From: Lachnospiraceae bacterium
GTDB lineage: Bacteria; Bacillota; Clostridia; Lachnospirales; Lachnospiraceae
Reading direction: 5' to 3'
DNA: 39,074 bases
Assembly: GCA_017526985.1 (NCBI GenBank)
Contig: JAFXQR010000083.1
Span: 1 to 39,074 of the forward strand
Positions 32,908 to 39,074 of the stretch are shown piece after piece. A program made the translations under genes and the position numbers. The notes beneath the pieces were generated by a model. The model did not search any database and had not been told where the DNA came from. It saw only the letters and a program-made list of their open reading frames with translations. How positions within the stretch are numbered: position 1 is the stretch's first letter; every line of letters begins with the position of its first letter.

Positions 32908-33627
32908 TCACAGCACCATGCTCCGTATCCGTCCGACAGACACTCTGTTACGGAGCAGTGCCGCCACATCCGTATTCCGCTCTCCATGATCTTCGTGATA
33001 CACCTCCCGGTCATGCAGGACAATGCTGCCGTCCGGCCGGTGTTCTGCCGGATACGGCCCGTAATAATATGGCGCGGATTCGATCTGCGCATCCCAGAGA
33101 ATACCCTTGCACTCCTCCAGTCTGCAGCCCGGAAAATTCACATTCCAGATCTCCTGTGTCAGCTTTTCTTTTTTCAGAAGCGTCTCCGCGATCTCTGCCA
33201 TATAATGATCCGCCACTTCATAAACATCTCCCCGCTGGTTGGAGAAAGCGATGGCCGGCACTCCCAGCATCAGTGCCTGCATCGCCGCACCTACCGTTCC
33301 GGAATAGGCAATATCAAAGCCTGCATTGTATCCCCAGTTCATGCCGGAAAAACACCAGTCCGGCCTGCAGTCTTTCATCAGATATCCCAGCGCCACATCC
33401 AGACAGTCTGCCGGTGTACCGGACACACTGTAGGCCTTCACCCCGGCCACGGGATAGTCCACCGGCCATACCGTAAGCGATTTGCGTATCGTCACACACT
33501 GCGACATGGCGCTGCACTGATTGGCCGGCGCTACCACCCACACCTCGCCAAAGCGTTTTGCCATCTCCGCCACACGCTGCAGCCCTTCCGCTCCGATCCC
33601 GTCATCATTCGTTACCAGTATCCGCAT
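32908..33627 (-). CDS. surE: 5'/3'-nucleotidase SurE
   Basis: 239-residue metal-dependent phosphatase for nucleoside monophosphates, linked to stationary-phase survival. Seen: N-terminal ILVTNDDGI with Asp8/Asp9, Ser39 in CSAMS, SGTPADCLDVAL (69-80) and FSGMNWGYNAG with Asn97, together the metal site of the family. Length is typical. The start follows GGGGAGG. The perfect holA terminator ends about 30 bases upstream, leaving hardly any room for a separate promoter, so expression may come from read-through or a promoter overlapping the terminator. Confidence 0.96.
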   Translation of the reverse strand: MRILVTNDDGIGAEGLQRVAEMAKRFGEVWVVAPANQCSAMSQCVTIRKSLTVWPVDYPVAGVKAYSVSGTPADCLDVALGYLMKDCRPDWCFSGMNWGYNAGFDIAYSGTVGAAMQALMLGVPAIAFSNQRGDVYEVADHYMAEIAETLLKKEKLTQEIWNVNFPGCRLEECKGILWDAQIESAPYYYGPYPAEHRPDGSIVLHDREVYHEDHGERNTDVAALLRNRVSVGRIRSMVL

Positions 33628-33649
33628 ACAAATCCTCCCCTTTTCAGTT

Positions 33650-33678
33650 ATAAAAAAGCGTTCTGCTTGCAGAACGCT
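33650..33678 (-). terminator. Rho-independent terminator after holA
   Basis: Minus strand perfect 10-bp stem AGCGTTCTGC (33669-33678) and GCAGAACGCT (33657-33666) with a two-base gap between arms, followed by TTTTTTATA. Confidence 0.92.
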
Positions 33679-33690
33679 CGCGCCGGTGCA

Positions 33691-34695
33691 TCATACGCTA
33701 TGTTTGATGATCAATGTTTCCACACTTAGGCGGTCGCTCATCCGTCCGGTCTTGATGGCCTCTTCCGCCTTTACGCAATCTTCAATGGCTTCTTTCAGTT
33801 CTTCCATACTGAAGCGAGACGCCAGCCTGCCGTTTTCCTGCACGGCAAATGCCTTCATTTTCAGTTTCGCCTCGATCTGTTTCTGATCCATACCGATGCT
33901 GCGCAGATCCTTCACCCGGAGCATACGGTTGAACTGTCCCGCCAACAGTGCAATGATACCCATAGGCTTCGCGTTCAGGCTGAGCATCTCGTAATAACTG
34001 TCCAGTGCCTTCTTCTGTTTTTTCTCCGCGATGGCATTGGTCAGGACAAACACATGCTCCTCGATCCGTGCCGTCGTCACCGCATCGATATCCTCCGCCG
34101 TGATCTCTTCCCGACCGAGGGTATAGCAGATCAGCTTCTCCAGCTCCGAAGAAATATTCATCATATCCGTGCCGGTCTTCATCAGCAGATAAGAAAATGT
34201 CGAAGCGCGCATCTGTTTGCCTTCGCGTTTTAAGATCCTGAGCACCTGCATTCGGATCTCATCCTCGGTCATCTCATTATAAGCCACTACGCGTCCCAGT
34301 TCTTTCACCGTCTTGAACAGTGCCGTTACACCGCTGGCTTCCTTCTCCACAAAGATCAGGTAGGTGGTCTCCGGCAGATGCTTGATATAATCATTCAGCT
34401 CCGCATTACCGTTCTTAAAGAAACCGCTGTCCGTCACCAGCACCACGCGGTGATCCGCAAAAAGCGGCATAGTATCGGCAAAATCGATGATCGCCTCCAC
34501 CTCAGCCTTTTTACCGTCAAAGCGCGCAAAATTCATCCCGTCATCTTCCGGCATCAGGTACTTGAGCAGCCAGTTCATATTCTGTTGTTTCAAAAAAGCT
34601 TCCTCACCGTAGAGCAGATAGATGTTCTTCAGTTCCTTATTTTTCAGATCTTCTGCTACCCAGTTGACGGATGCTTCTGCCTTTTTTGCTGCCAT
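33691..34695 (-). CDS. holA: DNA polymerase III delta subunit (clamp loader)
   Basis: 334-residue clamp-loader subunit that opens the sliding clamp. Seen: the delta-family opening KNKELKNIYLLYGEEAFLKQQ, DTMPLFADHRVVLV in the first domain, and the C-terminal collar-type helices including MNISSELEKLICY and the LLAGQFNRMLRVKDLRS stretch characteristic of HolA/YqeN. I place the start at 34695 (MAAKKAEASVN) since GGAGGAG precedes it and the promoter lies just upstream; in-frame codons up to 34773 would overlap that promoter. The TTGACG/TAAAAT promoter has a dyad over its -10. Confidence 0.95.
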   Translation of the reverse strand: MAAKKAEASVNWVAEDLKNKELKNIYLLYGEEAFLKQQNMNWLLKYLMPEDDGMNFARFDGKKAEVEAIIDFADTMPLFADHRVVLVTDSGFFKNGNAELNDYIKHLPETTYLIFVEKEASGVTALFKTVKELGRVVAYNEMTEDEIRMQVLRILKREGKQMRASTFSYLLMKTGTDMMNISSELEKLICYTLGREEITAEDIDAVTTARIEEHVFVLTNAIAEKKQKKALDSYYEMLSLNAKPMGIIALLAGQFNRMLRVKDLRSIGMDQKQIEAKLKMKAFAVQENGRLASRFSMEELKEAIEDCVKAEEAIKTGRMSDRLSVETLIIKHSV

Positions 34696-34715
34696 ACCTC
34701 TCCTCCGACACATCA

Positions 34716-34752
34716 ACGATAATATTTTATCGTCACCCCCGATATCCGTCAA
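34716..34752 (-). promoter_or_regulatory. Promoter of holA with a dyad over the -10 box
   Basis: Minus strand -35 TTGACG (34747-34752), 17-base spacer, -10 TAAAAT (34724-34729). A perfect dyad ACGATAA-N4-TTATCGT (34716-34722 and 34727-34733) covers the -10 and start site. Confidence 0.75.
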
Positions 34753-34756
34753 TACG

Positions 34757-34786
34757 AAAATAGCCCGGGACAAAACTGCCCCGGGC
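34757..34786 (-). terminator. Rho-independent terminator after the zinc-ribbon membrane protein gene
   Basis: Minus strand GCCCGGG (34780-34786) pairs with CCCGGGC (34763-34769) over a 10-base loop, followed by TATTTTC. Confidence 0.8.
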
Positions 34787-34794
34787 CATAGTTT

Positions 34795-35955
34795 TTATTC
34801 GACGGTGATCTCATTGATCGGCCGTTTGCTGAAGCGGAAGGACTGGTAACTCAATTTATCGCCAATGCTCAGCCCCTGCCATTCGGAATATTTAAACTCC
34901 GTCTCGTACTTTTCATTGTCCTGATCCTTCAGGCTCACATAATAGTGCTCCGTCCGCGCGCCCTGCCGCCGGTCACCATAGGACGGGTTGCTCACAGAAG
35001 CCGGAATATCCGTTTCCTGCCAGTACGGTTCCTGCCCTGCACCACTGGTCCTCAGATCCGTATCATGTACCCATTTATCAATGTCGTAATAATACTTGGT
35101 CTGATACACCGGCACCGATCTATAGACCGGTTCCTGATAAGTCTCTGTAGTGTACTCCGTCCGATACCTGGGCGTCTGCACCACTTCTCCCTGTCCGTTT
35201 CCCAGGTCCTTATAGGAGGTATCATAGCCATCCAGCACCTGATGCGCGACCTGCCTGGTCTTGGTCTCGTAATGATCCACCACCTGATCATAATGGTGGA
35301 TCTCTTCACTCATCTTAGTAACCCTGGCCCCGGATGGTGTCGACCACCCACTCTCATGGCTTAGGGTAAACTTCTCCACCGCGATAGATCTCTCCCAGCG
35401 GAAACCGACCACCTCCGCTTTCCGCTCCACCGGTTTGAAGAGCCACATGAGTAGCGGGATCAGTATGACTGCCGCCAGCAGCAGCTTAAACAGCTTACTG
35501 CGAAATATCGCAAACGGATTCAAAACCGGGCGGATCTGAATATTCGGACGCACCGGCATGCTGACCGGTTCCATTCTGGGCGTTCCCTGCTCCCTCTTCC
35601 AGTTCTCCGTTTGATTAAAGTAGGTCTTTCCGCCTTTCGGCGCACCGCAGCCGATGCATGTCGGGACCGTCGCCGGATTCTGCGCTCCGCAGCTGTCACA
35701 CAACCAGTTCTCACCGGTACGCTCCTCTTCTTTTTTTACCACCTCACTGCGGATTCCCTTCTCATCCACATGGATCTCCGCATCTTCGTTCAGGATCACT
35801 TTTCCTTCTTTTAATGCCCGGATCACACGCGGATCATCCGGCGGCATATATCGCACATTATTCGGGATCGGTGCCGCGCAATGCGGACACTCCCGATGCT
35901 TCCCCTGTATCATGCTGCCGCAATACGGGCAGTCCCAATAAAACCAGACTTTCAT
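34795..35955 (-). CDS. Zinc-ribbon membrane protein with RanBP2-like finger and Tyr-rich external domain
   Basis: 386-residue protein, family not recognised by name. Domains: N-terminal zinc ribbon CPYCG...CPHC (about 9-27); a second finger WLCDSCGAQNPATVPTCIGCG (about 84-104), whose W-x-C-x2-C...N...C-x2-C pattern is like RanBP2-type fingers; one membrane helix (about 150-172, LFKLLLAAVILIPLLMWLF); and an external domain (about 173-386) rich in Tyr, with strings such as HHYDQVVDHYETKTRQVAHQ and RTEYTTETYQEPVY suggesting long amphipathic beta strands. The start at 35955 follows AAGGAG; the promoter TTGTAA/TATTAT lies upstream. Function unknown. Confidence 0.82.
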   Translation of the reverse strand: MKVWFYWDCPYCGSMIQGKHRECPHCAAPIPNNVRYMPPDDPRVIRALKEGKVILNEDAEIHVDEKGIRSEVVKKEEERTGENWLCDSCGAQNPATVPTCIGCGAPKGGKTYFNQTENWKREQGTPRMEPVSMPVRPNIQIRPVLNPFAIFRSKLFKLLLAAVILIPLLMWLFKPVERKAEVVGFRWERSIAVEKFTLSHESGWSTPSGARVTKMSEEIHHYDQVVDHYETKTRQVAHQVLDGYDTSYKDLGNGQGEVVQTPRYRTEYTTETYQEPVYRSVPVYQTKYYYDIDKWVHDTDLRTSGAGQEPYWQETDIPASVSNPSYGDRRQGARTEHYYVSLKDQDNEKYETEFKYSEWQGLSIGDKLSYQSFRFSKRPINEITVE

Positions 35956-36000
35956 GAGTTTCTCCTTGTTGCTTAAACAAAAAGCCTTTGCTACACCGAT

Positions 36001-36029
36001 ATAATAGCATTGTTTTTCTCTTCTTACAA
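36001..36029 (-). promoter_or_regulatory. Promoter of the zinc-ribbon membrane protein gene
   Basis: Minus strand -35 TTGTAA (36024-36029), 17-base spacer, -10 TATTAT (36001-36006), placed just after the comEC stop. Confidence 0.75.
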
Positions 36030-36053
36030 ATCTCTGTTTGCTGCAACAGTCTC

Positions 36054-38426
36054 TCACTTTCCGGGAGATATATCCTGGAAACATTCCACCCTGATCCTGC
36101 CGTTGGTGGAGCGGATCATAATGGCACCGTCCTCATCGGTGCGGAACACATCACAGCCAAGGTCACCAACACGCTCCATGACATCGGCGTGCGGGTGTCC
36201 GTAGGAATTGTGGTAGCCGCAAGAGACAATGGCGATCTGCGGGGATACAAAATCCAGAAACGCCTGTGACGAAGAAGTATGCGATCCGTGATGTCCCAGC
36301 TTGAGGCAGAAATAACCATCCGGGGGGCGTGACAACGGAGTATCATTCTGCCCCAGTGTTCGCAGTATCACCTCTTCACTCTCCACCGTAGCATCTCCGG
36401 TAAAAATCCCCGTAAAGCCGCCGCCGCTCACTTCCAATACCTGAGAATAGGTATTCACATCTTCCGTCCGGTATCCGCTCTCCGGATGCAGACATACAAA
36501 ACGCAGCTGCTCCCCCTGCAATACCGATCCTGCCGCATTCCACAAAACCGGAATGTTATGTGCTTCCGCCAGCGAGATCAGTTCCGCAAAATCTTCTTCT
36601 GCACCGAACGCGTCCGGAAGCACGATAGCTCCGATCGCTATCCCGCTGTTGGTTTTTCCGGAAGAAGAGGATCCCTCCGCCAGCATCTCCATCAACCCGG
36701 AACAATGATCCGTATCCGGATGTGTGATGAACCAGTAATCCACTTTCCCTATCCCACGGTATTTCAAAAACGGTTCGATCTGATACTGAAACAAAGCATC
36801 TTTGCTGGTACTGCCTCCGTCGATCATCACGGTCAGATCCGGACTTTCAAAACAGATGCCGTCGCCCTGCCCCACATCCAGAAAAGTAACTCCCACCTGC
36901 GGACGGAAACGGATGAAAAGGACCAGCACACCACATACCGCAAGACCGCAGCGCCAGCAGAGCAGCCGCCGCAGATCCGTCTCTTCTTTTTCCGCATAGA
37001 TACCGTCCCCACCAATCATTACAAGCAACTGTCCATACCAGCGTTCCACAGCATCCCGATCCTGCACATATCCCGCCAGCTTCCGTATCATCCGGCGCCC
37101 CAGTAAAAACACGGTACCGAAAAACAGATATGCCAGCACCATCTGTATCACCGACGGACAACCTGCGATACAGGTATGATACGGAAGACGCTGTAAAAGT
37201 TGGCACAGCCATGTATAAATCTTCAACACCAGATGACACGGCATACCGATGACAACACCTGCCGGCAGCCAGAGGCTCCCCAACAACAATACGAGCAGGC
37301 CGCTTACCATCAATACGCTCATCAATGGGATCACAACGAGATTCAGCAGCACCGAATATACCGGCGTTTCATAATAGTTCAGGAGGATGAGCGGCAGCGT
37401 AAATACCGATACCGCAAGGCTGCCGCTCAGCGCCGCCAACAGCCTGCCACGCAGATCTCGCCCGAAGCGTATGCCGTCGATCACTGCCGGATAAAAGATC
37501 GCGATGCCGGCTACTGCGGTATACGACATCCAGAAAGCCGACAGCATGATCTCGTAGGGTGAGAAAAAAACCGTGCTGGCAGCCGAGAGTGCCAGCGCCG
37601 TCGGCAGATCATAGCTTCTGCGTTCCACATCTGCTCCCGCCATCAGACCAAACATGATCACCGCACGCACTGTCGAAGTACTCGCTCCCGTCAGCATGGC
37701 ATAGTTCACCATCAGAAACAGTGCCACTGCTGCCGCCGGTAAGATCGGTACTGTCGCCTTTCGCAATCCCTTATAAAAACCAATCCCCAGAATGCTGATA
37801 TGCAATCCGCTGATGGCCAGGATATGCGCGATCCCGTTCACGCGATACAGATCCTTGATATCCGATGACAGCTCCCCCTTATCCCCAAGCACCATTGCTT
37901 TCATCACACCGGCGTCCTCCGCAGGAAGACAGGCATCATAGATCTCACCAAGAAAACACCGTAACTGCCACAAATCTTCTTTCCAACGATCATAATGTTC
38001 GCCGGCAAAGCTCCACTCCTGCACTGCGGCCTTTGCTCCATAGCCTTTGTACAGATAGTATTCCTGCAGATCAAATTCTCCGGGATTGGTTGCATTTCGA
38101 TACAGCGACACTCTTCCCCGCACATTGATCACGCTGCCCAAAGGCGGCAATATACCATCCTCCGGCAGAGTGCAGATCACACCAAGCCTGCCGGCGTTCC
38201 TTTCATATCCTGTTTTTTCCTGAGATCTTCCGTCAGAGAATCTGACATCTTTGAGATAAAAGATCTGTTTTCCGTTCTTTTCTTCCTTCCACTCCACCAC
38301 ACCGGTAAGCGTGATCGCCTCGCCGGCCTGTTCCCTGTATGGGTTCTCCGGCGGGCCCAGCCATCGAAGTCCCAGCCATACAATGATAAGAAAGAAAAGA
38401 CAGCCTGTACATAACGGTCTTTTCAT
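36054..38426 (-). CDS. comEC: ComEC/Rec2-type DNA uptake channel
   Basis: 790-residue membrane protein that carries single-stranded DNA across the cytoplasmic membrane in transformation. Domains: N-terminal helix (about 8-24), OB-like domain (about 35-145), competence channel domain with VNGIAHILAISGLHISIL (196-213) and many helices to about 450, then a C-terminal metallo-beta-lactamase-like domain (about 510-790) with FLDVGQGDGICFES, THPDTDHCSG (His569, Asp573, His574) and LGHHGSH. All expected regions are present and uninterrupted, so it looks intact. A hairpin-rich element immediately upstream provides its GAGG ribosome site. No other competence gene is adjacent. Confidence 0.95.
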   Translation of the reverse strand: MKRPLCTGCLFFLIIVWLGLRWLGPPENPYREQAGEAITLTGVVEWKEEKNGKQIFYLKDVRFSDGRSQEKTGYERNAGRLGVICTLPEDGILPPLGSVINVRGRVSLYRNATNPGEFDLQEYYLYKGYGAKAAVQEWSFAGEHYDRWKEDLWQLRCFLGEIYDACLPAEDAGVMKAMVLGDKGELSSDIKDLYRVNGIAHILAISGLHISILGIGFYKGLRKATVPILPAAAVALFLMVNYAMLTGASTSTVRAVIMFGLMAGADVERRSYDLPTALALSAASTVFFSPYEIMLSAFWMSYTAVAGIAIFYPAVIDGIRFGRDLRGRLLAALSGSLAVSVFTLPLILLNYYETPVYSVLLNLVVIPLMSVLMVSGLLVLLLGSLWLPAGVVIGMPCHLVLKIYTWLCQLLQRLPYHTCIAGCPSVIQMVLAYLFFGTVFLLGRRMIRKLAGYVQDRDAVERWYGQLLVMIGGDGIYAEKEETDLRRLLCWRCGLAVCGVLVLFIRFRPQVGVTFLDVGQGDGICFESPDLTVMIDGGSTSKDALFQYQIEPFLKYRGIGKVDYWFITHPDTDHCSGLMEMLAEGSSSSGKTNSGIAIGAIVLPDAFGAEEDFAELISLAEAHNIPVLWNAAGSVLQGEQLRFVCLHPESGYRTEDVNTYSQVLEVSGGGFTGIFTGDATVESEEVILRTLGQNDTPLSRPPDGYFCLKLGHHGSHTSSSQAFLDFVSPQIAIVSCGYHNSYGHPHADVMERVGDLGCDVFRTDEDGAIMIRSTNGRIRVECFQDISPGK

Positions 38427-38427
38427 A

Positions 38428-38475
38428 TCCCCCTCATCCGCCCTTCGGGCACCTTCCCCCCAGGGGGAAGGCAGG
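38428..38475. repeat. Hairpin-rich extragenic element, REP-like
   Basis: In a 56-base gap lie GCCC-TTC-GGGC (38440-38450) and CCTTCCCCC-CA-GGGGGAAGG (38452-38471). This resembles short G/C-rich palindromic elements scattered between genes of Ruminococcaceae and Lachnospiraceae, e.g. ones containing CCGCCCTTCGGGCACCTTC. It has no T-run, so it is not a standard terminator. Confidence 0.55.
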
Positions 38476-38482
38476 TTACTAA

Positions 38483-39074
38483 CTATTTCACAATATCTAA
38501 GTTTCTGGAAAAACTGCTCCCCAGATCGATCAATTCACGATACAAAATCTGTGCATCTCCGTTTATCATAAACTGCACACGGTGTACATCTTTGAGCTCC
38601 GCCAGCGAATTGACAATGGAATACAGCGTCACTTCCGGTGTCACATTTCCGACAGTATCCATAAACTCACTGCTGAGATTCACATAGCACACGCCGTCCG
38701 CATCCGTCACAGACAAGATCTGCGTATCCGGATTTACGGTAGGATACATTTCCTTTCCTTCCGGTCCCGAGATCAGGATCTCTACCACCAGACGCTCCAT
38801 GGAAATATTCGTATTGTACATCACCGTCTGCGATGTCTCTACCAGCTGCGTCCCGGTCTCATCCGCAAAATACAGATGCAGTGCCACGGTATCGTAAGCA
38901 TTGATCTCTGCTCCTTCATTATCAACAAAAGTATCTTTCTGCATCACCCCGATAGGATTGCCGGAACGGTCCAGCAGGGGTTCCTCGCCAATGCGCATAC
39001 TCACGCCATCCACCCCGGGGATCTGCACCAGCGTACGTACCAGCGCCGCCCGCACCAGCACTTCTCTGGTCGCA
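38483..39074 (-). CDS. GerMN-domain protein (spore germination family), 5' part outside window
   Basis: C-terminal 197 residues of a secreted or membrane-anchored protein; the frame stays open to the right edge (upstream residues read ATREVL), so the GTG at 39061 is not its true start. Two GerMN-like halves are suggested: LVRTLVQIPGVDGVSMRIGEEPL near the beginning, then VALHLYFADETGTQLV, VEILISGPEGKEMYPTVNPDTQIL and VYVNLSSEF-like strands (VCYVNLSSEF), ending VQFMINGDAQ. In Bacillus GerM has a role in sporulation and germination. The gene is followed after 2 bases by the hairpin element and comEC. Confidence 0.9.
   Translation of the reverse strand, partial: ATREVLVRAALVRTLVQIPGVDGVSMRIGEEPLLDRSGNPIGVMQKDTFVDNEGAEINAYDTVALHLYFADETGTQLVETSQTVMYNTNISMERLVVEILISGPEGKEMYPTVNPDTQILSVTDADGVCYVNLSSEFMDTVGNVTPEVTLYSIVNSLAELKDVHRVQFMINGDAQILYRELIDLGSSFSRNLDIVK

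Overview
This window looks like a chromosomal segment of a spore-forming clostridial bacterium, most probably Lachnospiraceae. The evidence is strong AGGAGG-type ribosome sites, a GerMN (spore germination) protein, a DUF1653 protein with a family-specific C-terminal module, a methionine synthase whose reactivation domain is a separate gene, and a multi-copy-type Rpn nuclease. No rRNA, tRNA or CRISPR array was seen. Almost every gene is on the minus strand. The one exception is the Rpn gene near 29.7-30.9 kb.

Layout, left to right (transcription runs right to left unless stated). 1-1186: trigger factor, running off the left edge. 1363-4604: two paralogous secreted DUF5722 proteins that look like TIM-barrel glycosidases. 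4705-5943: serine hydroxymethyltransferase (glyA). 6024-12169: a likely operon of a large membrane protein, a NUDIX hydrolase, cobalamin-dependent methionine synthase lacking its activation domain, and a diacylglycerol-kinase-family lipid kinase. 12317-13189: a lipoprotein with its own promoter. 13286-17777: a four-gene ABC importer of sugar type (ATPase, two permeases, binding protein). 17898-20585: two paralogous REC-GGDEF proteins, one with an intact and one with a destroyed active site. 20740-24844: a CheY-like regulator overlapping a 1258-residue hybrid histidine kinase with two sensor modules. 24871-26408: the separate methionine synthase reactivation protein and metF. 26492-29258: mutY, a DUF1653 protein, a small membrane protein and an unlisted 42-residue protein. 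29259-30860: a divergent control region and the plus-strand Rpn nuclease. 30959-32747: a sodium:solute symporter and a small membrane protein. 32908-39074: surE, holA, a zinc-ribbon membrane protein, comEC and a partial GerMN protein.

Working together: glyA, metH, metF and the reactivation protein form most of a folate/methionine one-carbon cycle spread over 21 kb. The hybrid kinase, the stand-alone receiver and the two REC-GGDEF proteins look like one phosphorelay leading to cyclic-di-GMP control.

The most interesting locus is the Rpn gene. It has a near-consensus promoter and a long leader able to form competing structures near the ribosome site. Inside the gene is an in-frame ATG preceded by a 12-base perfect match to the anti-Shine-Dalgarno sequence, which would yield a short C-terminal protein. 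That product is largely a tandem-heptad coiled coil encoded by 21-bp DNA repeats. This fits the toxin with intragenic antitoxin arrangement described for Rpn proteins.
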